This document shows, in pieces, positions 8,249 through 18,627 of a stretch of 64,000 nucleotides of DNA (position 1 is its first letter; each line of letters starts with the position of its first letter). The position numbers and the translations under genes are program-made. This stretch comes from Streptomyces puniciscabiei. GTDB taxonomy: Bacteria; Actinomycetota; Actinomycetes; Streptomycetales; Streptomycetaceae. Below the pieces are notes generated by a model. It was not told where the DNA came from and made no database searches. It saw only the letters and a list, made by a program, of their open reading frames with translations. The stretch lies in assembly GCF_006715785.1 (NCBI RefSeq), contig NZ_VFNX01000001.1, forward strand, positions 2,804,501-2,868,500, written 5' to 3'.

Positions 8249-8931
8249 CGGTGCGGGTCGTCGTGGTGGACGACGAGACGCTGGTGCGTGCCGGGTTCCG
8301 TGTGCTGCTCGAGTCGGAAAACGATCTCCAGGTCGTCGGCGAGGCGGCCGACGGGACCGAGGCGGTCAGGGTGATCCGCGAACTGCGCCCCGATGTGGCC
8401 CTGATGGACATCCGGATGCCCGGGCTCAATGGCATCGAGGCCATCCGCGCGCTGTTCGGCGGCCCCTCTCCGGTACCCGTCCACGTCCTGGTGCTCACCA
8501 CCTTCGACCTGGACGAGTACGTCTTCGAAGCGCTCCGCGCAGGCGCCGCGGGCTTCCTCCTCAAGGACACTCCACCCGCACGCCTGGTCGACGCCGTGCG
8601 AGTGATCGCCACCGGGGAGTCGTTGCTGTCACCCGGCGTCACCCGCAGGCTCATCGAGACCTACGTCCGCCGCCCGGGCTACACAGGCCCGGTCACCCAT
8701 GCCCTGGACGGGGTGACCGGCCGCGAGCGTGACGTGCTGGGTCTGATCGCACGTGGCCTGTCCAACAACGAGATCGCAGCCGAGCTGTATCTGACCGTTG
8801 GCACGGTCAAGACCCACGTCAGCCGTCTGCTGACGAAGCTGGGGGCCAGGGACCGGGCCCAACTCGTCATCGCCGCCTACGAAAGCGGACTTGCCGGTAC
8901 TTGGGGTGCACGACCTCGCGGCGGACGGTGA
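8245..8931 (+). CDS. NarL/LuxR-family response regulator
   Basis: 228 residues. Receiver domain with acidic VVVDDE, phospho-acceptor D55 in ALMDIRMPG, conserved Thr in [12 protein letters not shown] and Lys in GFLLKD. A C-terminal LuxR HTH follows: [21 protein letters not shown], then [23 protein letters not shown] transcription factor partnered with the upstream kinase; the ATG overlaps the kinase's original stop codon by 4 nt. If the kinase frameshift is real, this regulator may have lost its normal phosphate donor. The adjacent rhomboid-like gene, divergent from the kinase, is a possible target. Confidence 0.93.
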   Translation: MTVRVVVVDDETLVRAGFRVLLESENDLQVVGEAADGTEAVRVIRELRPDVALMDIRMPGLNGIEAIRALFGGPSPVPVHVLVLTTFDLDEYVFEALRAGAAGFLLKDTPPARLVDAVRVIATGESLLSPGVTRRLIETYVRRPGYTGPVTHALDGVTGRERDVLGLIARGLSNNEIAAELYLTVGTVKTHVSRLLTKLGARDRAQLVIAAYESGLAGTWGARPRGGR

Positions 8932-8949
8932 TCCGCAGCCGGGGGCCGG

Positions 8950-9262
8950 CCGGTCAGGCCGGACAGGTTGGTGATCTCCACCAGGGCGGCCTCCTTGCAG
9001 GGGATTGCCGGTCGGCTCGCCTTTGGCGCGGGGCTCGATGGGGAAGGCCGGGCTACGAGACCCTCGGCTGAGAAGGCGGGGCCGGAGATCCCGTCCATGA
9101 CCACGCGCCGGTCTGGATCACAGGCCGGATCTGCTTCCGGTACACCTCCTCGGTCACGGCCGTCCCGGAGTGCCCGACGAGCCGGGAGATCTCCTCCAGC
9201 GGGACAGCACGGTCGGACAGCAGGGACACGAAGCTGTGCCGCAGCTCCTGAACGCAGCTGTC
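8950..9262 (-). pseudogene. C-terminal remnant of a tyrosine integrase
   Basis: On the minus strand the frame reads ELRHSFVSLLSDRAVPLEE (9244 downward), then ISRLVGHSGTAVTEEVYRK and QIRPVIQTGA, the C-terminal catalytic part (RHS, GHSG and active-site Tyr segment) of the integrases found on actinobacterial integrative elements. It then needs a one-base shift near 9103 to continue as VVMDGISGPAF. The catalytic core N-terminal to ELRHS is absent: the stop of the next gene begins 6 nt further on. So this is about 90 codons of a protein of roughly 400. It supports past mobility of the 5.6-9.3 kb region. Confidence 0.75.
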
Positions 9263-9267
9263 GCCCG

Positions 9268-10833
9268 CTAGTTCTTCTGCAGGGTGCGGGTGACACCCGC
9301 GATGACGGCGGTCGTCAGTACCCAGCCGAAGGCGATCAGCAGGTAGGCCAGCCACTGGAGGCTGTCGTTCGACCAGTACCAACTCGTGCGCTGTCCCAGG
9401 CCCCCGATGGGGATCAAGAGGTCGAGTGTGTAGACGAGGGGCTGGAAGGGAGCGCCTTGTCCTCGTTGGACCGGGTTGGGGGAGTCAGTGCCGAAGGCCA
9501 CTGTGCCCAGCAGGATCAGCGCGAGGAGCCAGACGCCGGCCAGCCAGGGACGGTAGCCGTAGCCGACGGTCATGTCGAGGAGATGGCCCCATGCGCGGGC
9601 TGCCGGGGACAGCGTGCGGCGCCGGTGGCGTTGTTTGGCGAGGAGGACGCGGCGGGCGTCGTCGTCGTGCCCGGCCTTGCGGTACCAGGCCGCCAGTTGC
9701 TCGTACGGTTGCGGGTTGTAGCCCGGGCTACTGCGTATCCATGCCACGTGGCGGGCCACCGACTCCCGGTCGCCCACGGCCTCGCGGCGCTCGTCGTTCG
9801 CGTCCGCCGTCTTGATGGAGCCGTAGACGAAGCCGTCCAGCTCCACCCTCTCCGGCCAGCTGTGCTCGTTCTCGTGGAGGTACGACACCTGGGCGCCCCG
9901 CAGGTCGAGGGTGCCGGACGGGGGTCGGGCGAGGGTGAGTTCGAGGTCGACGGCTTTCAGGTGCATGGCGATCAGGGCCGGGGCGTGTCCGTCGTCGGTG
10001 GGCGGGCCGTTCAGGACGGCTCCGTCGAAGGTCACGTTGTCCCTGACCTGGGTGCCCCGCAGCCGTACCGTGCCGTTTGCGGTGAATCCCTCGGAGAACT
10101 TGAGCGACGAGGCCGTGGCGTTGTCGAGGGTGAGGGCCACGCCGCGAGGGCCGGGGCCTTCCAGGCGGGCTCCCGGCATGACCAGAGTGCCCGGCAACCG
10201 CGCCCCCATCAGCCGGACTTCCCCGTATGCGACGAACCCGTTTCGGCAGAAGACGCCCCCTTCCATGGCCAGGCCACCGGCCGACAGGGCCCACCCGTCG
10301 GGTGCGATCAACTCGGCCCCGTTGAGGAGCAGTGCGCCACTCACCCGGGCGTCGGTGAGCGACAGGGCGGTGCTCACGCGGTTGAAGGGTGTGGGGGCGC
10401 CGCTCTCCACCACGGAGTGCCGCAGGGAGAAGTTGCCTTCGATGCGGGCCGAATCGGCCTCGATGCCGGGTATCCGGCTGCCGGTGAACACAAGGGTCTG
10501 CGTCGATGCGCCGAGGAGATTTACCGCCTCCTCGAACCAGCATGCTTCCAGCCAGAGGGCATGGGCGATCTGCGCGCCGGCCAGGTCGAGGCGACCGGAG
10601 ATCCGTGCCCCTGTGAGTCTCAGACGCGCCACCGCGCCCGGTTGCCCGGTGTTCGCGCCCAGCAACAACGCGGCGATCACCGCCGCCCGCACCGTCCGCT
10701 CGGGTCCCCACCGTCCGCCGTCGGCGACCCGGTCCTCCTCCGGCGTACCCGTACGCAGGTCCACGCTCCGCCCCTCGGGGAACGCGTCCCACAGCTCACG
10801 CTCAGGTGAAGTCAACTCGTTGTAAGACAGCAC
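9268..10833 (-). CDS. membrane protein with beta-helix-like repeats (often annotated membrane-associated oxidoreductase)
   Basis: 521 residues. Residues about 60-340 contain repeated short units around LRLTGARISGRLDLAGAQI and VRLRGTQVRDNVTFDGA, reminiscent of pentapeptide-like or right-handed beta-helix folding. Two or three membrane helices follow at the C-terminus (AGVWLLALILLGTVAF, WLAYLLIAFGWVLTTAVIAG). Many streptomycete homologues carry the label membrane-associated oxidoreductase, but I see no cofactor-binding motif that supports a redox reaction. ATG at 10833 begins MLSYNELTSPERELWDAF. It stands alone, next to the integrase remnant. Function unknown. Confidence 0.75.
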   Translation of the reverse strand: MLSYNELTSPERELWDAFPEGRSVDLRTGTPEEDRVADGGRWGPERTVRAAVIAALLLGANTGQPGAVARLRLTGARISGRLDLAGAQIAHALWLEACWFEEAVNLLGASTQTLVFTGSRIPGIEADSARIEGNFSLRHSVVESGAPTPFNRVSTALSLTDARVSGALLLNGAELIAPDGWALSAGGLAMEGGVFCRNGFVAYGEVRLMGARLPGTLVMPGARLEGPGPRGVALTLDNATASSLKFSEGFTANGTVRLRGTQVRDNVTFDGAVLNGPPTDDGHAPALIAMHLKAVDLELTLARPPSGTLDLRGAQVSYLHENEHSWPERVELDGFVYGSIKTADANDERREAVGDRESVARHVAWIRSSPGYNPQPYEQLAAWYRKAGHDDDARRVLLAKQRHRRRTLSPAARAWGHLLDMTVGYGYRPWLAGVWLLALILLGTVAFGTDSPNPVQRGQGAPFQPLVYTLDLLIPIGGLGQRTSWYWSNDSLQWLAYLLIAFGWVLTTAVIAGVTRTLQKN

Positions 10834-11095
10834 TCATGCAGAGTAGTGATCTCATGCATGGGCGTACCGTAGCGTCACCGTCGCCGGCCTGCCGGTGCTC
10901 AACCATGGAGCGGTGAGTGTCCCACTGCGTGACAACGCCGACGTACAACGGCGGACAAGCGCGGACGCCTGCGGACCGTCAGCGCAGGTGAGATGCGCAG
11001 CGCAGCAGCCCAAGGCAGCCCTCCCACCCAAGTTGCTTCTGCCCGCCCTCACGGCTGGACACGGCATCCGTCGGCGGCTCAGCCCCGCCGGCGGC

Positions 11096-12337
<1,242 letters not shown>

Positions 12338-13090
12338 CGCGTTGCTCGTAGTCCCCCGGGCCCGGTGGTTCGGTCCGTGGTCATCGGGTCCCGGTTGCCC
12401 GGGTCGACGCACACTCCCTCTCGGACCGGGCGTCGGGGTGCGCAGGGGGCAGGCAGACGACGGGGGATTCACCTGCCTGCCCCTCATTGCGCGATCACCC
12501 GCTCGGAACAGGGGGCGCGCGGGTGCCACGAGGCCCCTGGGTCCCTGGGCCCACTCCTACAGCGCATTGGAGTGCCGGGCCGTCACACTCTGGGGCGCCC
12601 AACGCCCCACGGCGCTCCGAACCGGGAGAGCGGGGGCAGGCCCGGCACGGGGGGAACCGGACCTGCCCCAGCACGTCGGCGCCTGCCAAACCTCCCCCCG
12701 GAGGATGGGCGCCATGACCCCTCCCGGGGTCGCTTCCCACAGCGCGCCACACGTCAGGATTGTCACAGGGGGACGGGAACGGTTGCGAGACTGACAACTC
12801 TTTGAAGGAACACGCCGCATCCCTTCATAATTCGGTCACGAATTGTGCGAACTCCGGCGGCCGACAACTGAGGCGGTATCAGCAGCCATATCCGGGACAT
12901 CACGGACGCCGGTGTAACGCTGCGGTGCATGCAGAACGCAGAAGCAGGGAGAGGCGGGGTACCGCCGTGCCCCGCACGCATGCGACGCCCTGGTGGTCAC
13001 AGGACATTTCACGATGGACACAGAGGGGCTACGCGTTGCCCTCAATTACGATCGCCCGGCCGTCGTCTATTTGCTGAAAGCGGGCCGACC
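12338..13090. other. long intergenic region
   Basis: About 750 nt without a gene I can support. Frames here are short, lack ribosome binding sites and show no family features. A GC-rich inverted repeat (GCGGGG, then CCCCGC) lies at about 12955-12975. The last 60 nt are richer in A/T and probably hold the promoter of the 13091 gene. Confidence 0.4.
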
Positions 13091-13315
13091 ATGACACACA
13101 GCTCCACCGGAAAAGATCACACTCCGATCTATGAGGACCTGATACGCGAGCGCGGTGACGTCGTCGCCGAAGCCCAACTCGCGGCACGGCACACGCAGCA
13201 TCAGGCAGCGGCACTGCTGACCGGGCGGGACGCGGGTCAGCAGGCCCGTCATCGGGACGACAGCGCACGAGCCGCCGCGGCCGGTCAGCCGGAGTGGCGC
13301 GGGTCGCCGCCGTAG
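13091..13315 (+). CDS. small hydrophilic protein of unknown function
   Basis: 74 residues, highly charged and rich in Ala, Arg, His and Gln (KDHTPIYEDLIRERGDVVAE near the start). No cysteine, membrane segment or known motif. ATG at 13091 has GAAAG about 13 nt upstream, a weak site; the ORF can be extended upstream but without a better start. It lies 120 nt before the SCO2400-type gene in the same direction. Coding status is moderately supported by codon use only. Confidence 0.45.
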   Translation: MTHSSTGKDHTPIYEDLIRERGDVVAEAQLAARHTQHQAAALLTGRDAGQQARHRDDSARAAAAGQPEWRGSPP

Positions 13316-13434
13316 GGGTGGGCCGCGGCGCGGGTACGTCCGCGCGTTCCGTCCTCGCCCAAAGGACCAGGCCGTGGCCCCGGTGGGCCGACGGCACGTC
13401 GAACCAGGAAGACCGGAAGACCGGAAGATCGCAG

Positions 13435-14298
13435 ATGGATTACTGCTCTTCATGCCGCCGGCACCTCAATCGCGCACTGGTGTGCCCCGGGTGCGGCGCT
13501 TACGCCCCGGACATCGCCCCGCCCGGTGCCGACAGCCACAGCGGCTCGGCCCTGGCGTCGACGAACGCCGCATCGGCCACAACGGCCCACCGGGACCCCG
13601 CGGCCTCCGTCACGTGGCACGACAGCCTCCCGGACGGCGGGGCGGAGTCCAGCGCTGCCATGGACGTGGCACCGCGCGCCGCCATGGGCGCCGAGGATCT
13701 GCCGCCCGCGTGGCCGGGGCGTGCGGCACGCCGTCGCCGGCTGGCCCGCTGGAGGAAGAACAAGCGCCGGGCGGCGGTCGCGAGCGCTGTCGCACTCGTC
13801 GGAGGCGGCCTGAGCATCACCATGTTGGACCGGCACCCCACCGACCGGGCGCAGGCAGCCGCGGCGCCGGACACCCCGAGGACGAGCGCCGTCCAGGAGC
13901 AGACGCCCGAGAAGGACCATCCGGCCGCCGCACCAGCGACCGCTCGACACTCCCACCGGCCGTCACACGCTCCTGCCCAGCCGCAGCAGCAGCCGCAGAT
14001 GACGACCAACGCACCGCAGCGGCAGTCCCTCGCGGCACCGGCCCGCACGACGTCACCGATCGCCCGGCCGGACGCCGTGGCTCCCGCCCGCCCGGCGGCG
14101 ACGGCGGCCCCGCAGCCGCAGGGCACCGCCCCGGCCGCCGGCGACACGACCCCCGACCGCTCCGGTACGACGGCACGACAGCACCCGGCGCCCCCGACAG
14201 ACGACGGCACGAAGCCGAACACGTCCCCGACCACCAGGCCCTCACGGGCGTCGACGTCGCCGACGGAGGTCTGCCTGCTCGGGCTGTGCCTCGGCTGA
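13435..14298 (+). CDS. SCO2400-family zinc-ribbon membrane protein
   Basis: 287 residues. The N-terminus MDYCSSCRRHLNRALVCPGC carries two CxxC pairs forming a zinc ribbon, followed by GAYAPDIAP, the signature of the streptomycete SCO2400-type family. A basic stretch (AARRRRLARWRKNKRRAAVA) precedes a single hydrophobic helix near residues 120-135. The rest is a long Pro/Ala/Thr/Gln-rich segment ending in a conserved-looking CLLGLCLG with two Cys. ATG at 13435 is fixed by the zinc-ribbon N-terminus. A longer overlapping frame starting at 13374 is a shadow. Function unknown; it probably sits at the membrane with its zinc ribbon in the cytoplasm. Confidence 0.8.
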   Translation: MDYCSSCRRHLNRALVCPGCGAYAPDIAPPGADSHSGSALASTNAASATTAHRDPAASVTWHDSLPDGGAESSAAMDVAPRAAMGAEDLPPAWPGRAARRRRLARWRKNKRRAAVASAVALVGGGLSITMLDRHPTDRAQAAAAPDTPRTSAVQEQTPEKDHPAAAPATARHSHRPSHAPAQPQQQPQMTTNAPQRQSLAAPARTTSPIARPDAVAPARPAATAAPQPQGTAPAAGDTTPDRSGTTARQHPAPPTDDGTKPNTSPTTRPSRASTSPTEVCLLGLCLG

Positions 14299-14736
14299 CC
14301 ACGCTTGACATGCACCGCTGAGGTGTCCCCTTCAATAAGGCCCTCATTAACGCCCCAGTAATATCAACAGTTCAGTCACAGTCGTATTTACGATTTCGCC
14401 ACAACCGGCGCGCATACGTGCACTGCCTCCACGAATAGCCGCCTCCCGCCAGCAGGATGGTCGGCAATGAGGACGCGTCACACCATAAGTACCGCGTGGC
14501 ATACCTCGCTCAGCGATGTCAAGCGGTGGCGGCAGGAATCTCGCTGAGGTTGCCCGGAACACCGCAACAGTGGTTCCATCTCGCCCGGTCGAGAAATGGA
14601 GGCACTGTTCCATGTTGTAACAGGCCGTCACCGCGTCTATTCGAGATCGTCGACCCGGGCGCGGCGAGGGCAGGAGACCGAGAACGGCAACCGCCCTCAC
14701 GGAATGGGTGGTGTGCGCCGGTCAGAAGGGAGCAAC
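14299..14736. other. intergenic region, comparatively A/T-rich
   Basis: About 440 nt with no supported gene. Positions 14325-14400 are clearly A/T-richer than the surroundings (runs such as CAATAAGG, TAATATCAAC, GTATTTACGATTT), which suggests promoter or acquired DNA. I see no hairpin strong enough to call a terminator. Confidence 0.35.
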
Positions 14737-15270
14737 GTGAGTTGCTCGCACGCCGCAGGATGCCCCCTTTTCCCCTTGCTCAGGGCGAGCTTGCAGGGTT
14801 GGCGCGACTACTACTGCGACAGCGAGGATCGGTGGCTCGGCTGCGCGCGGTACCAGGTGTCACTCACCGGCGAGCGGGTGCCGATCAGCCTGCTGCCGAA
14901 CGGAGCCCGCGCGCGACACCTTGAAGACGCGGCCACCGGCCAGGACCGGTCCGGTGCCGTCGGCCCGGAGCAGGGACCCCGGCAGACCCCTCCGCCACAA
15001 CACGATCCCTGGCAGCCGGAGAACGCGTCCTGGTCGCAGCCGGCACCGGCCGGGCCACCAGAGCCGTCAGAACCTGTGACCGCAGCACCGGAGACCATGG
15101 CTCGGTTCGGGGCGGCATCTCCGACGATACCGGTCTCGCATTACCGACCGTCACCATCCCCGCCCTTCCCCCAGCCTTCGGACCGCCCTTCTCGACACGC
15201 GGGACAAGGACGCAGTTCGAAGCGCGGCTGGTGGGCTCGACTCACCGAATGGATGGGAGGCCCCGCATGA
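14737..15270 (+). CDS. tetracysteine protein, coupled to sulfur transporter genes
   Basis: 177 residues. The first 40 contain C3, C9, C27 and C36 in the arrangement C-x5-C-P-L-F, YYC and CARY, followed by a VPISLLPNG segment. A widespread bacterial family has the same layout (CPFF, YC and CARY, then VP and a P-N motif) and presumably binds zinc or an Fe-S cluster. The remaining 120 residues are Pro/Gln/Ser-rich and probably disordered. GTG at 14737 has AAGGGAG 5-6 nt upstream and places the first Cys at residue 3. The stop overlaps the start of the YeeE/YedE gene as ATGA, so it is translationally coupled and may act in delivery or sensing of the transported sulfur compound. Confidence 0.75.
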   Translation: MSCSHAAGCPLFPLLRASLQGWRDYYCDSEDRWLGCARYQVSLTGERVPISLLPNGARARHLEDAATGQDRSGAVGPEQGPRQTPPPQHDPWQPENASWSQPAPAGPPEPSEPVTAAPETMARFGAASPTIPVSHYRPSPSPPFPQPSDRPSRHAGQGRSSKRGWWARLTEWMGGPA

Positions 15271-15923
15271 GTGGCTACTGGCCCTGGTGGGCCGGCGCTG
15301 CCGGGCTCGCTCTGATCACCATCAACTACACCCTCGCCACAGACCGGTCTTTCGGGGTGTCGTCCGCGTGGGACCGCGTGTTGCACTGGCGCAGGGAGCG
15401 CCGTCTGGAGCGGATGGACGAGGAGTTCACCGACGAGCGTGCTCTGGCCGACGCTCTCGCCGCGGCCACGGCGGAGCACTTCGGCCCGAGCCCCGCCGCG
15501 CCCACCGTGCCGCCGTCTCCGTACGGAACGTCACAACCGCTCGCAACGGACGCCGAACCGGCGGTGAGTGAGGACACCTCGGCCACGAGCCCGGGCCCCG
15601 CCCCGCTGGTCACCCAGGCTGCCCTGTTGCTCTCCATCTTCTTCGGCGGACTGATCGCCGCGCTCACCTCCGGGCGGTTCCGCCTCCGCTTCGACATGGG
15701 TCCGGGATTCCGGGACGTGGTCACCGCGGATCCGGCCACCATGACCGTCCTGCTGTTCGTCGGAGGCGTACTGGTCGGCTTCGGCACCCGGCTGGCCGGT
15801 GGGTGCAGCTCCGGCCACGGACTCAACGGCTGCGGCCGTCTGCGCCCGGTCAGCCTGGTCGCGACCGCCGTGTTCTTCGGCACCGCCGTCGCGGTGTCGT
15901 TCCTGCTGTGGAAGGTGATCTGA
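15267..15923 (+). CDS. YeeE/YedE-family sulfur transporter, first half
   Basis: 218 residues. Starts with a membrane helix ([19 protein letters not shown]), then a cytoplasmic charged region, then three further helices. The family motif [20 protein letters not shown], with conserved Cys and His, lies near residue 180. YeeE/YedE proteins import thiosulfate or related sulfur compounds across the inner membrane. Coupled to the tetracysteine gene upstream (ATGA) and to its second half downstream (TGATG). The split into two genes corresponds to the two-chain form seen in many bacteria. Confidence 0.88.
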   Translation: MSGYWPWWAGAAGLALITINYTLATDRSFGVSSAWDRVLHWRRERRLERMDEEFTDERALADALAAATAEHFGPSPAAPTVPPSPYGTSQPLATDAEPAVSEDTSATSPGPAPLVTQAALLLSIFFGGLIAALTSGRFRLRFDMGPGFRDVVTADPATMTVLLFVGGVLVGFGTRLAGGCSSGHGLNGCGRLRPVSLVATAVFFGTAVAVSFLLWKVI

Positions 15924-16339
15924 TGCGCACCCGGGGCGCGATACTGCTGGCCAACATCATCACCGGCCTCACCCTCGGCTACACCGTCTCCAACATCGGC
16001 TTCGGCGACTACGCGGAGCTGAACCGCATGTTCACCTTCCAGGACCTGCGCATGCTCCTCTCCTTCGCCGGTGCCGTCGTGATCATCGTGTGCGCATTCG
16101 CTCTGCTGCGGGTCCGCGGGACCCCGGGGCGCATCCATGCCGGCGTGATCCCCGGCGCAGTGCTGTTCGGCACGGGCTGGGCGATCTCCGGAGGGTGCCC
16201 GGCAATCCCGATCGTCCAGGTCGCCGGCGGATACCTGCCCGCCCTGGTCACCATCGTCGGCGTCGTCGTCGGCATCCGGTTGTGCCGCTGGGCCAACGCC
16301 CGCTACTTCCACCTCGACCGCGGCTCCTGCGGGTTGTGA
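15923..16339 (+). CDS. YeeE/YedE-family sulfur transporter, second half (DUF6691-type)
   Basis: 138 residues with four membrane helices. Conserved GFGDYAELNRMF near residues 25-37 and GWAISGGCPAIPIVQ with the partner Cys. Complements the preceding protein to build one YeeE/YedE pore. ATG at 15923 shares its first base with the upstream TGA. The operon appears to end here. Confidence 0.88.
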   Translation: MRTRGAILLANIITGLTLGYTVSNIGFGDYAELNRMFTFQDLRMLLSFAGAVVIIVCAFALLRVRGTPGRIHAGVIPGAVLFGTGWAISGGCPAIPIVQVAGGYLPALVTIVGVVVGIRLCRWANARYFHLDRGSCGL

Positions 16340-16429
16340 CACCACAGGGGCCCGGCAGCAGGCCCGGCCGCCCTGTCATGTCACGAGCGGGACAGGACGG
16401 TCGGGCGGCTGCCCCGCCTCCACGTTTCA

Positions 16430-16911
16430 GGTGTTCGTCGAGGTCGGTCATGTGAGGCACGGCGGCACCTGGCACCGGGTGAGCCTGCCCGCCGCCTTCC
16501 CCGACCGCTACGTCTCCGGCCTGGCCCGACCCGTCCGACGCCTCCGGCAAAACGGTCTACGCGGTGATCAACGGCTTCTCCCGGCACTGGAACGAGGGCC
16601 CCGGCGCCGGTTACGGCCACATCTGGAAGACCACCGACGGCGGTGCCACCTGGACGGACGTCAGCGGCGACCCCGCGGCCGCGGGCTCCTTCCCGGACGT
16701 CCCGGCCAACGCGGCGCTGATCACCAGGAGCGGCACCCTCGTGGTCGCCACCGACCTGGGGGTGTCCACCGGCACCTCGACCGGCCACTGGGCACACCTG
16801 GGCACCGGACTGCCCACCTCACCGGCGGTCTACCTCTCGCCGAGCCCCGACGGCGGCCGGGTGTACGTGGCCACACACGGCCGCGGCATCTGGAAGACCC
16901 GCACGCCGTAA
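16430..16911 (+). pseudogene. C-terminal remnant of a BNR/sialidase-repeat protein
   Basis: The readable part is GHIWKTTDGGATWTDVSGD, then NAALITRSGTLVVATDLGV and GRVYVATHGRGIWKT, typical beta-propeller repeats with an Asp-box (S/T-x-D-x-G-x-T-W-like TDGGATW) from exo-sialidase-like secreted proteins. Upstream similarity continues (GGTWHRVSLPAAFPDRYVSGLA) but in another frame, joined by a one-base shift near 16527. No signal peptide or start is present. A fragment of a protein normally several hundred residues long. Confidence 0.7.
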
Positions 16912-17057
16912 CGCCGACGGCAGCACAGGGGCCCCGGACGGGTCACGTCCAGGGCCCGCCGCGCGGCCGCTGAACACCTCTGGGCCGCGCCACCGGTCCT
17001 CCCCCGTACGGCCGGCTTCCCGGGTTCGCCGTCGTAGGTCCCCGTAAGGTGGAGTGC

Positions 17058-17552
17058 GTGATCCTCGCGCAGTCCGCCGCCGGCACGGCCGGGGCCCGCA
17101 TCCGTCGGTCGGTGCGGGCCTCCGTTCTGGTCGCCGTCCTGCTCGGGCTGTTCCTCATGCACGGCGGCCCGGCAGCGGCCGCGGGCGGCTGCCACGGCAC
17201 CATGCCGGTCGCGGACACCGCCGTCCCGCACCCGGCGTCCGCCCCGATGACCGCGCACCCGGACACCATGCCACCGGCGTCCGGCGCGACGGCCGCGCAC
17301 GCCGCCCGTCACACCACGGGCGCGGCCGCCATGGCCGGCACCCGGGCGGACGAGGTCATGCGGGGCGCGCTGTGCGTGGCCACGACACCCCGGTCCGAGA
17401 TTCCGCCGCCGCCGCTCGCGGCGGGCGTCCTCGTGTTCCCGGCCGCCGTCCTGCTGCCGTGGAACCGGCCGGGCTCCGACGGCACCCGGCGCCGGGGGCC
17501 ACCGGACGGCGGGCGTCAACTCCTGCTCCAGGTGTGCGTCGCGCGGACGTGA
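17058..17552 (+). CDS. His-rich membrane/secreted protein, DUF6153-like
   Basis: 164 residues. A basic N-terminus and hydrophobic helix (SVLVAVLLGLFLMHGG) act as signal or anchor. A His/Met/Ala-rich middle follows with CHGTMPV, then a Cys and a second hydrophobic stretch (LAAGVLVFPAAVLLPW). The layout resembles streptomycete DUF6153 proteins, which often adjoin metal-related genes. GTG at 17058 rather than 17049: TAAGGT lies exactly 7 nt before it, the leaderless pattern. It precedes the His/Met-rich lipoprotein by 96 nt in the same direction, suggesting a shared role, perhaps copper handling. Confidence 0.6.
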   Translation: MILAQSAAGTAGARIRRSVRASVLVAVLLGLFLMHGGPAAAAGGCHGTMPVADTAVPHPASAPMTAHPDTMPPASGATAAHAARHTTGAAAMAGTRADEVMRGALCVATTPRSEIPPPPLAAGVLVFPAAVLLPWNRPGSDGTRRRGPPDGGRQLLLQVCVART

Positions 17553-17648
17553 CAGGACCCCCGGGATCCGGCTTCTCGCCGCGGTCCCGCACGGCTCTGC
17601 CACGTTCAGCAGCGCCGCATCCCGGCGCCCACCTGGAAAGACACACTC

Positions 17649-18578
17649 ATGTCCCAGCGTTTCCGCATGCCCCGCCGCGCCCTCGCGGCGGCCGCCGCCA
17701 CCGCGGCGCTCACCCTGACCCTGGCCGCCTGCGGCGGCTCCGGCGCCGGCTCCGACAAGGGCCACGACTCCGGCATGGCCGGCATGCAGCACAGCGCCTC
17801 GCCGTCGCCCTCGGGGTCGTCCGACGACATGGCGTCGATGCCCGGCATGGGCACCACGTCCACCGGCAACGGCCTCGCCGCCGCGAAGGACGGCTACACG
17901 ATGACGGCCACGGCCGCCGGCCTCCCCGCCGGCAGGGCGACGGAGTACCGCTTCACCGTCACCGGCCCGGACGGCAGGCCGGTCACCGCCTTCGCCGTCG
18001 ACCAGACCAGGCGGATGCACTTCTACGCCATCCGCTCCGACCTCACCGGCTTCCAGCACGTCCACCCCAGCATGGCCCGGAACGGCACCTGGACCGCGCC
18101 GCTCGCCGCGCTGCGGCCGGGCACCTGGCGGATGTACGCCTCCTTCAGCCCGGACAGCGGCGCCGGCAAGGGCAAGGACTTCGTGCTCAGCCGCACCGTG
18201 AACGTGCCCGGCATGGCGATGACCTCGTCCCTGCCGAAGGCGTCCGGCACCGCCACCGTCGACGGCTACACCGTCACGGTGAAGGGCGATCCGATGGCGG
18301 GCATGGCGCACCAGCTGACCGCCACCGTCACCAGGAACGGCAAGCCGGTCACCGACCTGCAGCCGTACCTCGACACCTACGCCCACCTGACCGCCTTCCA
18401 CCAGGGCGACCTCGCCTTCGCCCACCTCCACCCGGAGACGAAGGTCGACGGCGGCCACGGCGGGCCGGCGCTGGGCTTCCACGCCGAGTTCGCCCAGTCC
18501 GGAAACTGGCGGATGTTCCTCCAGTTCCAGACCGGCGGCAAGCTGCACACCGCGTCCCTCACCCTGCACGTCGGCTGA
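17649..18578 (+). CDS. His/Met-rich secreted lipoprotein, probably copper-related
   Basis: 309 residues. Lipoprotein signal: RRALAAAAATAALTLTLAAC with the lipobox LAAC, so anchored on the outer face of the membrane. A Met/His-rich spacer (HDSGMAGMQHS, MASMPGMG) is a common copper-binding composition. The rest looks beta-rich, with two similar segments around FQHVHPSMARNGTWTAPL and FAHLHPETKV, placing paired His residues suited to metal binding. No enzymatic signature. Ends next to a strong bidirectional terminator. Metal specificity is an inference from composition only. Confidence 0.75.
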   Translation: MSQRFRMPRRALAAAAATAALTLTLAACGGSGAGSDKGHDSGMAGMQHSASPSPSGSSDDMASMPGMGTTSTGNGLAAAKDGYTMTATAAGLPAGRATEYRFTVTGPDGRPVTAFAVDQTRRMHFYAIRSDLTGFQHVHPSMARNGTWTAPLAALRPGTWRMYASFSPDSGAGKGKDFVLSRTVNVPGMAMTSSLPKASGTATVDGYTVTVKGDPMAGMAHQLTATVTRNGKPVTDLQPYLDTYAHLTAFHQGDLAFAHLHPETKVDGGHGGPALGFHAEFAQSGNWRMFLQFQTGGKLHTASLTLHVG

Positions 18579-18587
18579 GCCGACGAA

Positions 18588-18617
18588 GCGCCCTGGCCGC
18601 GATCACGGCCAGGGCGC
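18588..18617. terminator. bidirectional terminator between convergent genes
   Basis: A perfect 12-bp inverted repeat (18588-18599 with 18606-18617) with a 6-nt loop, lying between the lipoprotein stop and the stop of the minus-strand phosphatase gene. Placement suits termination of both transcripts. Confidence 0.85.
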
Positions 18618-18627
18618 ACCCCCCCTG

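Noticed and set aside
10834-11095. Possible gene between the beta-helix membrane protein and the Ser/Thr kinase
   Set aside because: Frames are short, mutually inconsistent and lack ribosome binding sites or motifs; treated as noncoding.
13374-14321. Alternative 315-codon frame over the SCO2400-type gene
   Set aside because: Only the 13435 frame has the CxxC zinc ribbon and family N-terminus.
16830-18569. 579-codon minus-strand frame over the lipoprotein gene
   Set aside because: Shadow: the plus strand has a lipobox signal peptide and ordered domains; the minus frame has none.
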